DNA from: Candidatus Thiothrix putei
GTDB lineage: Bacteria > Pseudomonadota > Gammaproteobacteria > Thiotrichales > Thiotrichaceae
Direction of reading: 5' to 3'
Assembly: GCA_029972225.1 (NCBI GenBank)
Contig: CP124756.1
Span: 2,090,001 to 2,154,000 of the forward strand
Length of the DNA stretch: 64,000 nt
Shown here: positions 10,037-18,386 of the stretch, in pieces
How the letters are laid out: each line of letters starts with the position of its first letter
Numbering within the stretch: position 1 is the first letter of the stretch
The notes under the pieces: model-generated
The model's database searches: none
What the model was told of the DNA's origin: nothing
What the model saw: the letters and a program-made list of their open reading frames with translations, nothing else
Position numbers and translations under genes: made by a program

Positions 10037-11703
10037 GATTTACCTCTCAGTAATGACATCAGTGTAGATACCAAACCTTGTGGTTGGCTAGGTGTTGCAG
10101 GCGTTGTGGCGGGTGCAGATTCGGTCGTAGTTTCCACAGCTTCGGGTACAGACAGACCTAGTGCGGCTTGCACTTGTGGTAAAACATCGCGGTGTTGAAT
10201 CGTGTCATCCAGCGTCGGGGCTGGCTTGATGGGGGCAACGTGCATCGCTTCCAGCGGTAACTTGCCTTGTGCAGCCCGTTCGCGGAATTGCGTATTAGTG
10301 AACTTCATCGCCACATTGGGTTTGCCGTGTTTTTGCTGGATAGCGGCAATCTGTTCCAGAAACCGGCTGCCTTTTTCGGGGTTCACCATGCGCACGTAAT
10401 GCGCGTAACTTTTGATGCTTGCCAAAATGTTGTAACCGTTGCCCCAGCTTTTATCGCCGTAGCCGTCTTTGTCGATCTGGAACAGCAGGGCGCGGAATTG
10501 CTTGAGCTTTTTGTTATCGACTGACAGGTATTGGTTGACCACAATGCCCGTCACTTCCTGCTTGCTACCCTGTTTCATAATGCGGGTTTTGTCGGGGTGG
10601 ACGTTGAAACCCTCCGCTGTCACCGTGGCTTTTGCGCCGTACAACAGGGCGGGAACGGCGGCAGTATCCGTACCAGAAAACGTCAAATCGTCGGCGTAAC
10701 GGGTGTAGGCGAAGCCGTGTTTGGTCGCCAAGCCTTGCAAGCGTTTGTCCAGCGTGCGGCAAATCACATTGCTCAAAGCGGGGCTGGTCGGTGCACCTTG
10801 CGGCAAACGGCGGCTGGTGCTGTTGAGGTAATAACGTTGCCCGTCCATTTCCACCGTTTGCGTATCGGCTTCGGAACACAGCAGCGCGAGCAACGACGCG
10901 ACTTCGTTATTGTAGCCGAGTTGTGCAAACGTGCCTTTGATGCGCGGGTAGGTGACGGTGGGGAAAAAGTCTTTCAGATCCATATTGATCACGACTTTTT
11001 GCGCCAGATGCGGCTGGGCATTGCTGACTATGCTGCGCCCTGTGACGAAACCGTGTGCTTGTTCGGTGAATTCCAGCGGTTGCAGGATAGTGTCCAGTAC
11101 CCAGTATTGCAGGCGTTTCAAGCGCGGCATTGGCGCGGAAATCAGGCGTGTGCCGCCGGACTTTTTCTGCATCGCAAAATGTTGGTAGTGGCACACCCGC
11201 GAGACTTGATTGCTGTAGGTCAGAAAACGCAATTCGTTGAGGGTAATGCCCATGCCTGCGGCGAGTTCGGCGGCGTTGGAATAGATGGGTAAGCCGAGGC
11301 TGTTGAGGCGTTCGGCATCGGACACATCATCGACGGCGGCGGGTTTGAATCCGGCAGCGTCACCGAGGTAATGGATGTGGTTTTGCTGCTTTTCGTGCCA
11401 AGCCTGTGCGCGTTGGTAGCGGTCGACTTCGCGCTTGACCTTGGTATCAATGCGTTGCTGACGCGCCGCTGCCATGCGTTCTTGGTGGATGGCTTTGAGG
11501 GCGGCTTTGGGGTCAGTAATTTGCGACGATAAGGCATTGATTTGGCGTTGCAAATCGCCACGGCGTTTGATCAGGGATGCTGCCAGCGTTGGCTGTGCGT
11601 CTTCCTTCCAGTAGCCCAAGCGTTGCATCTCGCTGAGGATGTATTCATCCTTGGAGGTTTCTTTAATCTTATCGTAGAGTTGCTGGCGGGTGAGTTGGCT
11701 CAT
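10033..11703 (-). CDS. Retron-type reverse transcriptase
   Basis: The 556-aa protein carries an RT core at about residues 170-440. Visible blocks are MDLKDFFPTV (catalytic Asp 242), RRLPQGAPTSP (about 298-308) and YTRYADDLTFSG (catalytic Asp pair 338-339). It also has both retron hallmarks: the NAxxH motif as NAQPH at 228-232 and the VTG motif at 384-386. A long helical N-terminal extension (1-160) and a Pro/Thr-rich C-terminal tail flank the core. It should copy the msd part of the RNA encoded just upstream (11764-11970) into msDNA. Operon: RT, WGR/ARM, SWIM, each overlapping the next. Confidence 0.92.
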   Translation of the reverse strand: MSQLTRQQLYDKIKETSKDEYILSEMQRLGYWKEDAQPTLAASLIKRRGDLQRQINALSSQITDPKAALKAIHQERMAAARQQRIDTKVKREVDRYQRAQAWHEKQQNHIHYLGDAAGFKPAAVDDVSDAERLNSLGLPIYSNAAELAAGMGITLNELRFLTYSNQVSRVCHYQHFAMQKKSGGTRLISAPMPRLKRLQYWVLDTILQPLEFTEQAHGFVTGRSIVSNAQPHLAQKVVINMDLKDFFPTVTYPRIKGTFAQLGYNNEVASLLALLCSEADTQTVEMDGQRYYLNSTSRRLPQGAPTSPALSNVICRTLDKRLQGLATKHGFAYTRYADDLTFSGTDTAAVPALLYGAKATVTAEGFNVHPDKTRIMKQGSKQEVTGIVVNQYLSVDNKKLKQFRALLFQIDKDGYGDKSWGNGYNILASIKSYAHYVRMVNPEKGSRFLEQIAAIQQKHGKPNVAMKFTNTQFRERAAQGKLPLEAMHVAPIKPAPTLDDTIQHRDVLPQVQAALGLSVPEAVETTTESAPATTPATPSQPQGLVSTLMSLLRGKS

Positions 11704-11735
11704 GCAAATCCCTGATTTTTCGTTATTTTTAATGA

Positions 11736-11760
11736 AATAGCCGACACGAAGTCGGCTATT
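11736..11760 (-). other. 10-bp stem hairpin between retron RNA and RT start
   Basis: Bases 11736-11745 and 11751-11760 form a perfect 10-bp inverted repeat around a 5-base loop. It lies between the 3' a2 arm of the predicted retron RNA and the RT ribosome-binding region. It lacks a good T-run on the minus strand, so I do not call it a terminator. It could mark the 3' processing boundary of the ncRNA or attenuate RT translation. Confidence 0.5.
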
Positions 11761-11763
11761 GGG

Positions 11764-11970
11764 CAGTAAATACCTTCGTTCATCCAGAAGATCAGCTTGC
11801 TACACTCGATGCGGGGACGACTAGTAGTGCGATATTGGTTTCCTAGAAACGCAATGCAATTCGCACTACTAGTCAGTCCCCGCCCTAGTAAAGAGCAAGC
11901 TGATGTCGCTTTGACAGGCTTTATGCGCGAACAGCGATCCACTGTTCAACAGGCAAGGGTTCATTTACTG
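11764..11970 (-). ncRNA. Predicted retron msr-msd RNA
   Basis: Reading the minus strand, a1 (11963-11970) pairs perfectly over 8 bases with a2 (11764-11771). Inside come an msr-like hairpin (11929-11934 with 11942-11947, 6 bp, 7-base loop) and a small stem (11904-11907 with 11913-11916). The large msd hairpin follows: an 11-bp basal stem (11791-11801 with 11894-11904), an 8-bp stem (11811-11818 with 11876-11883), a 13-bp stem (11820-11832 with 11861-11873), and an apical 5-bp stem with a 3-base loop (11838-11842 with 11846-11850). The order a1-msr-msd-a2-RT is that of known retrons. The exact ends and branching G are not determined. Confidence 0.82.
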
Positions 11971-11977
11971 TGGGAGC

Positions 11978-12005
11978 AGTTTACTACGTCCCATCAGGTG
12001 GTCAA
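11978..12005 (-). promoter_or_regulatory. Predicted sigma70 promoter of the retron RNA/operon
   Basis: On the minus strand a TTGACC -35 box (12000-12005) and a TAAACT -10 box (11978-11983) are separated by 16 bases. Transcription would begin a few bases before the a1 arm at 11970, which is where a retron transcript should start. The -10 matches consensus at four of six positions. Confidence 0.5.
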
Positions 12006-12035
12006 ATTTGGGCGGATAAACGGTTTGATGTTTGC

Positions 12036-12862
12036 TTACAAGCACTGCACGGGTATCTGCACGATTTTATCCGTCAGTAGTTCTACCCGTTTGCCCCGAT
12101 TGATCACAATACCGTAGCGGCTATTGGTATCGGTCAAGAAGTTTTCTAAGCCGCGTAAGGCGCGTGGTTGAATGGTGGCGTTTAGTTTGACTTCCACCGG
12201 AATAGTGCCGAACTCACCTTCAATCACTAAATCGACTTCCGATTTATCAATGGTGCGGTAATAACTGAATTCCAGCCGTGTTGCCAAGGTCGCTTGTAGA
12301 CCGCGAATCAATTCTTCGGTCACAAAACTTTCAAACGAAAATCCTGCGACGGGGTGTAATAAGAGTTGATCAAGGCTGTTGATTCTGAGCAGGTGGTGCA
12401 ATAAGCCGGAATCGCGGAAAAACCCCTTATTTGCTTTTTGCACTTTTTTGAGCGGGTTGTTGGTATACGGTTCTAGGTTGCGCCACAGAAAGGTTTGGTG
12501 AACGATGTCTAAATAATCTTTGATCGTGGAAACGCTAACTTCCAAGACTCGTGCCATATCGCTCATATTGAGCTGATGCCCCGAATATTGCGCCAACAGC
12601 GTGAGAAAACGCCGGTAATTATGGATATTCAGGCGTGGAAACAAACCCCTGATGTCACGATTGAGGTAGTCGGCAATGTAGTTATCCATCCACTGCTTGT
12701 AAAAGGCGGGAATGGTGACGCTAAGTGTCAGCGGTTCGGGGTAGCCACCTTGCAGCCAAATCGCCATGCTTTGTTCGAGCGTTAGGGCAGGGGTAAGGGA
12801 CTGGAAATCGTGTGGCTGGGTCTGCTCATTTATCAACAACTCATACAAACCCGACAAGGGCT
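12036..12862 (-). pseudogene. AAA_14/DUF4143 ATPase, C-terminal fragment (split by ISKra4 element)
   Basis: This is the 3' part of a gene whose 5' part is at 15444-15846. Removing the ISKra4 element and one copy of its 9-bp target duplication joins the frames exactly into 413 codons (412 aa). The fragment holds the DUF4143 region, with a winged-helix-like stretch (LNMSDMARVLEVSVSTIKDY) and an endonuclease-like FSYYRTIDKSEVDLVIEGE ... IPVEVKLN pattern, whose Asp/Glu/Lys could be PD-(D/E)XK-like. The role of this ATPase family is poorly defined. It lies directly upstream of the retron on the same strand, ending 66 bases before the retron RNA. Confidence 0.85.
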
Positions 12863-14040
12863 TTGCGTAATGGGTGTGAACAAAAGTGCGGTGTCCTGTA
12901 GACTAAGATGGCACCCCCTAAAACCAGAGAAAAAGGACTTTCCCATGTTGACAGTTAGCTCCCGCGACCAAAAACTTTTAGAAGCCTTGAACCGCAACCC
13001 CGCATTAAAAGCTCGGATGGAAGGGCTAATCGAGGTGGTTGAAAATGCCGGTGATGACATTATCAAAGCAGCAGACGCCGAACAGCGGGTGATAGAAGAA
13101 CTGCGCCAAATGGGAAATGATGCGATCACTGCATGGGCAAACAAACGTGTAGAAAAATGCACAGCCCCAGCCTGTGAAGAAGGCATTGGGAAGTATGTAA
13201 AGAGTGGAAAAAAAACTGTCATTGGCACACGACCTACGGAAAAATCCACATAAGCGAACCGGTCTACCGGATTCCCGGCAAGCGTGTCCGCCCCTTTAGC
13301 CAGAGTGCCGAGGTTGTTTGCCGAGGCTGTTCGCTCCCGCTGCAACGGGCGGTGACGGACTTTGGGGCGGACTGTTCATTTGCTCAAGTGCCTGATAAAT
13401 TAGAAGAACATTACGGGATACGGCTGGCATCCAGCAGCATCCGACACATCACCGAAGGTCACGCCAAACGCATCCATGAATCCCAAGTGTTGATAAAAGA
13501 CTATCCAAGCACGTTGGGAAAAGCCTATGTCATTGCCGAAATGGACGGCAGCATGATCCCCATCGTCGAGATTGACGAAACAGCCCCCGACAAGCGCAAA
13601 GGCAAAAAGGAAAGCTGGAAAGAAGCCCGCCTGTGTCTTGCCCACGCCAAAGGCAGTGCTACGCCAACGTTTGGCGCAATATTCGGTGGCACGGTAGAAG
13701 ATGCTGGAAAAATCTTATTCGACACCGCCTGCCGTGCTGGATTTGGAAAAAGCACGTTCCTCCATGCGGTGGGTGATGGGGCAAGCTGGATCAACCGTCA
13801 AGTGGATGAACAATTTGGCACACAAGGACATTACCTGATTGATTTTTATCATGTTTGTGAATACCTATCAGCAGCATCCGCAAGCTGTTCATGCCTCAAG
13901 GACAAGGATAAATGGTTTGCCAAACAGAAAAAAGCCCTACAGGATGGTCAAGCTCAAGCGGTCATCGACACACTGAAACCTTTCCTCGAAGCAGAAACGG
14001 TAGAAGACAGTAACGCCCCAGTACGAGCTTGTCACCGTTA

Positions 14041-15177
14041 TACCTTACAGCGTCAAGACCTGAACATTTTTAAAGGTTTGAAAATTTGTTGTCATCAACT
14101 GGGTCAGTTCTTTCTTGTGATCGGTATCCAGCTTGTCGAGACAGTTGGTGATGGCCGCCTTGAAAGCGGGAAACTTATCATAGTATTTCGAGTACAAGCA
14201 TTTTTTCTTGACGAACTTCCACAACCGTTCAATCAGATTGAGGTTGGGTGAATAGGTCGGTAAAAATAATAGTTCAATATTGAGCCTTTTCGCACAGGCA
14301 AACACGGCTTCACAGCGTTGATACTTGGCATTATCCAAGACCAAAGTGATCGGTATTTTGAGTGCTAACGCTGCAATTTTTTCCAATAATTCACACACGC
14401 TGTTAGCGTTGATATAGGAGTCGTTAGTGATCGTGATGAGTTGTAGCGTTATCGCATTGAGTGCGCCCAATACGTTGTAGCGTTGTCGACCACAGGGGGC
14501 TTTGATGAATACGCGGGAAAATGACCACAAAAACCCCAGAAACGGTGCTAACACGAAGTGGGCGGCATCGACAAAAAAAGGGCGCGTTTGCCCTCCTTAG
14601 CCTCCTGAATGCGCGGTTTTAGTTCATTTTCCAGGAACTTTTCTTGTGCTTCCACATCAGCTTTGGCGGGTATCATCCCCACTTTATGGATGTCCATCCC
14701 TATTTTCTTCATAAAGACACGTACCCTGTCCTCACTGCGTTTGATGCCTGTCAGCTCCTCAATCTTAGCGGCTGCCGCCTTGCTGGTTGCGGGGGGATAT
14801 TCACGAAAATAGGCTTCAATCTTGTCTTTATATGCCATCAAATCACTCTGTGGTTTATTGAATCGTATTTCTTTAAGAGCTTCTAAACCGTTAGGTTGTA
14901 GGTAGGCGTTTAGGTAGGCAAGCAGCGTGGCTTCTGTAATCCTTTCCAATCGTTTGATTTCCTTATGCGTCAACTGTTGGGATTTCAGGTACAGCACGGA
15001 CATTTTCTTACGGACTCTGGGATGAGGATGGCGCTCCTTCCAGTAGAACAGCTCCGCTATCTCATCCTCAGTGAAAGTGATTTTTAATGTCATACATTAC
15101 TCATGGCTGCTTTTGTTACCAGTCATCTAACCATATTTCCTTGATCAAAAAAAACTATTTTATGGCACGGACTGGTA
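14041..15177 (-). mobile_element. IS630-family element, copy A, nested in ISKra4 copy 1
   Basis: The element starts TACCTTACAG and ends GGACTGGTA, and is flanked by TA duplications (14039-14040 and 15178-15179). The uninterrupted site is visible in the second ISKra4 copy, so the boundaries are certain apart from the TA ambiguity. Length is 1137 bp. A near-identical copy is at 25171-26306, differing visibly by one substitution and one A in an A-run near the right end. TA targeting is the rule for IS630/Tc1 elements. Confidence 0.92.
14045..15093 (-). CDS. IS630-family transposase, copy A (-1 frameshift between two frames)
   Basis: The first frame (14548-15093) encodes a helix-turn-helix/winged-helix N-terminus (181 aa with its own stop). 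The second (14045-14554) carries the DDE region with TLVLDNAKYQR and LPTYSPNLNLIERLWKFVKK, the classic IS630 second Asp and Glu. The first catalytic Asp (FVDAAHF) is read only after a -1 slip on the seven-T run of the coding strand (14573-14579 on the plus strand). With the slip the product is 349 aa. Copy B has the same arrangement, so the shift is probably programmed and the element intact. Confidence 0.88.
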
Positions 15178-15443
15178 TACCTGAGCAACCGCATTGAGCA
15201 ACTGGATTACCCGACAGCAAAATCCCTCGGATTGCCCGTGGGGTCGGGCGAAATAGAAAGTGCACACCGTTACATCATCCAGCAACGCTTAAAAAAATCG
15301 GGGGCATGGTGGAAAAGTGATAATGCGGCGGATATGTTGGCGTTGAGGGTCATGCGGGGAAACCAGCAATGGAAGCATTATTGGCGAAACACCGCTGAGG
15401 CGGCATGAGGTTTACCGCACTTTTGTTCACACCCTTGCGTAAT

Positions 15444-15846
15444 ATTCTGTTTGTTTGAACGGTGACATTTCCACTGTCGCAATCCGCCCCGCAAGACTTT
15501 CGGTGATACCTTTAACGATGGAGGGCGAGCTAGAACCTGTCAGCAAAAAACGTCCTTTGGTGTGGCGTTCGTTGTCGATAACGCCGCGTAAGACTTTGAA
15601 CACATCGGGGTATTGTTGCGCCTCGTCAATGATTAGCTGTTGGCTGTTGAGCGCAAAAAAGCTGACGGGATCACGGCTGATTAGTTGGTAATCATCGGGG
15701 CTTTCTAAATCGTAATATTTCCAGTTGGGGCGTACTTGTTTGACCAGCGTGGATTTGCCGCACTGACGTGAGCCGATGAGGGCTACCACTGGGAACATTG
15801 CCAGTAGTTGTTCGATTTTTGTGTGGAGATGTCGGGGTTTATCCAT
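15444..15846 (-). pseudogene. AAA_14/DUF4143 ATPase, N-terminal fragment
   Basis: This fragment starts MDKPRHLHTKIEQLL and carries the P-loop ALIGSRQCGKSTLV (residues about 22-35), a Walker B LIIDEAQQYP (about 71-80) and the sensor-type stretch RFLLTGSSSP. The frame runs into the ISKra4 terminus at 15434 and ends a few codons later. The remaining two thirds of the gene are at 12036-12862. The start codon lies inside a long palindrome (15841-15879). The N-terminal AAA_14 part alone lacks the DUF4143 region and is unlikely to be functional. Confidence 0.85.
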
Positions 15847-15879
15847 GATATTTACATGTTACTCGTAAATATCATGGAT
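15841..15879. promoter_or_regulatory. 15-bp-arm palindrome over the start codon of the split ATPase
   Basis: Bases 15841-15855 and 15865-15879 are perfect inverted repeats with a 9-base spacer. The ATG of the ATPase (15844-15846, minus strand) lies in one arm. It could be an autoregulatory operator, or an RNA hairpin that hides the start codon. It ends 11 bases before the left end of the ISAs1 element. Confidence 0.55.
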
Positions 15880-15890
15880 TACAATGAAGC

Positions 15891-17103
15891 GCAGGGCGAC
15901 CGCATATAAATTTGCATTGAAACAATGCAGTTAGCGACACTACCGGTTTTAGCCGTTACGGAAAACCATGATGAGTGCCAGTCTGATAGATCATTTTTCG
16001 CCATTGGAAGATCCCCGGATAGAGCGTAACAAACGCCACGCGCTGTTGGACATACTGGTACTGGTGGTCAGTGCGGTATGCAGTAATGCCAAAGGTTGGG
16101 AGGCGATAGAAGATTTTGGACACGCCAAACTGGATTGGCTGCGTCAGTACGTGCCGCTGGTGAATGGAGTTCCTTCCCACGACTGCATTGAATATGTAAT
16201 GACCCGGCTGTCACCCGTCAAATTCCGGGAGTGCTTCATCAATTGGACGCAGGCGGTCAAACGTGAAGTTCAAGAGGTTATCGCAGTTGATGGCAAAACC
16301 GCCAGAGGTTCACGTGACCGTGCCAATGGCGGCAAGCCTTTGCACATGGTGACGGCTTGGGCGTGTGAAAACCGGCTGGTATTGGCACAAGAGGCAACCG
16401 ATGAGAAATCCAATGAAATCACCGCCATCCCCAAGCTGCTTGAACTGCTGGAACTGAAAGGCTGCATTGTGACGCTGGACGCGATGGGCTGCCAACGCGC
16501 CATTGCCGAACAGATTAAGGAACAGCAAGGTGATTACGTGATGGGGCTGAAAGGCAACCAAAGCAACCTGCATGAAGCGGTGGACGATTACTTCACCACC
16601 GCACGGGAACACGCTTTCAATGCTGTCCCCCATTCTTACACCGAAGAACTTGACAAGGATCATGGCAGGTTGGAAATCCGCCGCTACTGGATCACCGAAG
16701 ATCTCACCACCCTGCCCAACATTGAGGTGTGGACAGGGTTACGCAGCATCGGCATGGTAGAGCGGGAATGCACACAAGGCGACACGACGACGGTGGAACG
16801 GCGTTTCTTCATCGCCTCCATCCCCGCTGATGCCAAACTGTTCGCCAAGGCAGTCCGTGGGCATTGGGGGATTGAGAATACCCTGCACTGGCGGCTGGAT
16901 GTGACCTTCTCAGAAGATGCCAGCCGTATCCGCAAGGGAAATGGCCCCGCCATGATGACCAGCATCCGCCATCTGTGCATCAACCTCTTTGAACGCGAAG
17001 GCTCCAAACTCAGTTTGCCCAAAAAGCAAAACAAAGCCGCGTGGAATGATACCTACCGCGCCAAGGTCTTATTTGATTGAGAATTTATATGCGGTTGCCC
17101 TGC
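15891..17103 (+). mobile_element. ISAs1-family insertion sequence
   Basis: Terminal inverted repeats of 22 bp with one mismatch (left begins GCAGGGCGAC, right ends GTTGCCCTGC) bound a 1213-bp element. An 8-bp target duplication AATGAAGC is at 15883-15890 and 17104-17111. The single transposase frame is intact. The element sits between the split ATPase and the aminotransferase gene without visibly breaking either. Confidence 0.92.
15968..17080 (+). CDS. ISAs1-family DDE transposase
   Basis: The 370-aa protein has the family N-terminus HFSPLEDPRIERNKRHALLD (DDE_Tnp_1-associated domain). Its catalytic core contains VIAVDGKTARGS (first Asp), CIVTLDAMGCQ (second Asp) and a GHWGIENTLHWRLDVTF motif carrying the Glu. 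The length is normal for the family. No frameshift or stop is present, so the element should be able to transpose. The coding region fills the element between its inverted repeats. Confidence 0.93.
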   Translation: MMSASLIDHFSPLEDPRIERNKRHALLDILVLVVSAVCSNAKGWEAIEDFGHAKLDWLRQYVPLVNGVPSHDCIEYVMTRLSPVKFRECFINWTQAVKREVQEVIAVDGKTARGSRDRANGGKPLHMVTAWACENRLVLAQEATDEKSNEITAIPKLLELLELKGCIVTLDAMGCQRAIAEQIKEQQGDYVMGLKGNQSNLHEAVDDYFTTAREHAFNAVPHSYTEELDKDHGRLEIRRYWITEDLTTLPNIEVWTGLRSIGMVERECTQGDTTTVERRFFIASIPADAKLFAKAVRGHWGIENTLHWRLDVTFSEDASRIRKGNGPAMMTSIRHLCINLFEREGSKLSLPKKQNKAAWNDTYRAKVLFD

Positions 17104-17121
17104 AATGAAGCGTGTGCAGTC

Positions 17122-18303
17122 TTACTGCGCGAACGCCTGCTTCGCCGCCTGAACCGCCACACCACTATTAATCTGCGCATCCATCCCCGACAACACCGCA
17201 TCCAACGCGCCCAAGCAATTCAGCACGTTTTTCTCATTGCTGGCAAAGCCCATCAAGCCGATGCGCCAGATTTTGCCCGCCAATGCGCCCAAGCCCGCGC
17301 CGATTTCCAGACTGTAATCGTTGAGCAACGCAGTACGCACCGCCGCTTCATCTATACCTTCAGGCAGCGTGACAGAGTTCAGTTGTGGCAAGCGGTAAGG
17401 CTCATCCACCACGAAACGCAAGCCCATCGCTTCGATACCGGCTTTCAAGGCTTGATGGTTACGTGCATGACGCGCCCATGAATTTTCCAAGCCCTCTTCC
17501 TGCAACATCACCAGCGATTCGTGCAGCGCGTACAGGGTGTTGACCGCAGCGGTGTGGTGGTAAGCGCGTTTGCCCGTGCCGCCCCAGTAAGCCATGACCA
17601 AATTCATGTCCATGAACCAGCTTTGCACCGGGGTTTTGCGGTTTTTAATGCGCTCAATCGCCCGTTCACCGAAGCTGACAGGGGAAATGCCGGGGACGCA
17701 CGACAAGCATTTTTGCGTGCCGGAATAAATCGCGTCGATTTCCCACTCGTCCACTTTCAGCGGCGTGCCTGCCAATGAAGTCACCGCATCCACGATGGTC
17801 AAGCAACCGTAATCGTGCGCCAATTTCACCAACGTTTGCGCGTCGGATTGCGCACCCGTGGAGGTTTCCGCATGAACAAACGCGACGACTTTCGCATCAG
17901 GATTGGCTTTCAACGCCGCTTCGACCTTGTTCGGGTCAACCGGCTTGCCCCAGTCATCCATCACCATGATCGCGGTTGCGCCGCAACGCTCGACGTTTTC
18001 CTTCATGCGCCCGCCGAACACACCGTTTTGGCAAACGATGACCTTATCACCCGGCTCGACCAGATTCACAAAGCAAGTTTCCATGCCCGCCGAACCGGGT
18101 GCAGACACCGCCATTGTCAGCGCGTTTTTGGTTTGGAAAGCGTATTGCAGCATTGCTTTCACTTCGTCCATCATGCCCACGAACATCGGGTCAAGATGCC
18201 CCAACGTCGGGCGAGCCATTGCGCCCAATACACGCGGGCTAACGTCAGAAGGGCCAGGCCCCATGAGAGTGCGAACGGGCGGGTGGAAAGATTTCACAGT
18301 CAT
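17122..18303 (-). CDS. Serine--glyoxylate / alanine--glyoxylate aminotransferase
   Basis: This 393-aa class V PLP aminotransferase has LMGPGPSDVSPRVL at the N-terminus, the PLP-contact region SAPGSAGMET, TIVDAVTSLAGTPL, and the Schiff-base Lys in YSGTQKCLSCVPG. It converts glyoxylate plus serine (or alanine) into glycine plus hydroxypyruvate (or pyruvate). It is the last gene of a minus-strand set with a DUF1537 kinase and a transketolase-like enzyme, downstream of an IclR-regulated divergent promoter. This suggests a pathway handling C2-C4 acids or sugars. The specificity between serine and alanine cannot be decided here. Confidence 0.88.
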   Translation of the reverse strand: MTVKSFHPPVRTLMGPGPSDVSPRVLGAMARPTLGHLDPMFVGMMDEVKAMLQYAFQTKNALTMAVSAPGSAGMETCFVNLVEPGDKVIVCQNGVFGGRMKENVERCGATAIMVMDDWGKPVDPNKVEAALKANPDAKVVAFVHAETSTGAQSDAQTLVKLAHDYGCLTIVDAVTSLAGTPLKVDEWEIDAIYSGTQKCLSCVPGISPVSFGERAIERIKNRKTPVQSWFMDMNLVMAYWGGTGKRAYHHTAAVNTLYALHESLVMLQEEGLENSWARHARNHQALKAGIEAMGLRFVVDEPYRLPQLNSVTLPEGIDEAAVRTALLNDYSLEIGAGLGALAGKIWRIGLMGFASNEKNVLNCLGALDAVLSGMDAQINSGVAVQAAKQAFAQ

Positions 18304-18386
18304 GCGTCTAAGTTCTCTACTGAATGAGGTAAAACCCCAATCATACTATGGAAAAATAACAGGGCAAATGTAGGGTAATCGTTTCA

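Larger units (their letters stand above)
12945..15408 (+). pseudogene. ISKra4-family transposase, two frames, interrupted by IS630
   Basis: Frame 0 (12945-13253) encodes the N-terminal part beginning MLTVSSRDQKLLEALNRN. A run of eight A at 13208-13215 allows a -1 shift into the catalytic frame (Cys motif VVCRGCSLPLQRAVTDFG, then YVIAEMDGSMIPIVE with a catalytic-type Asp, and SGEIESAHRYI with the Glu). With the -1 shift and the IS630 removed, the frame is exactly 442 codons. The shift is present in both copies, so it is likely programmed. The IS630 insertion at 14041 cuts the coding sequence before the C-terminal stretch at 15178-15408, so this copy cannot make an intact transposase. Confidence 0.85.
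12872..15434 (+). mobile_element. ISKra4-family insertion sequence, copy 1 (contains nested IS630)
   Basis: Perfect 21-bp terminal inverted repeats start GGGTGTGAAC at 12872 and end with the complement at 15434. They are flanked by the 9-bp target duplication TTGCGTAAT at 12863-12871 and 15435-15443. Without the nested IS630 and its TA duplication the element is 1424 bp, the same as copy 2 at 24377-26938. It splits the AAA_14/DUF4143 gene. Family assignment rests on the transposase sequence. Confidence 0.93.

Noticed and set aside
10531..11292. 253-aa plus-strand frame opposite the retron RT
   Set aside because: It lies wholly within the RT gene, whose motifs are intact. No ribosome-binding site or recognisable motif is seen.
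11736..11760. Hairpin before the RT gene as an intrinsic terminator
   Set aside because: There is no adequate T-run after the stem on either strand, and termination there would cut off the RT operon from its own promoter.
13254..13352. Sequencing-error explanation for the split ISKra4 transposase
   Set aside because: The same A8 run and frame change occur in the second copy, and the -1 shift gives an exact full-length frame, so a programmed shift is more likely.
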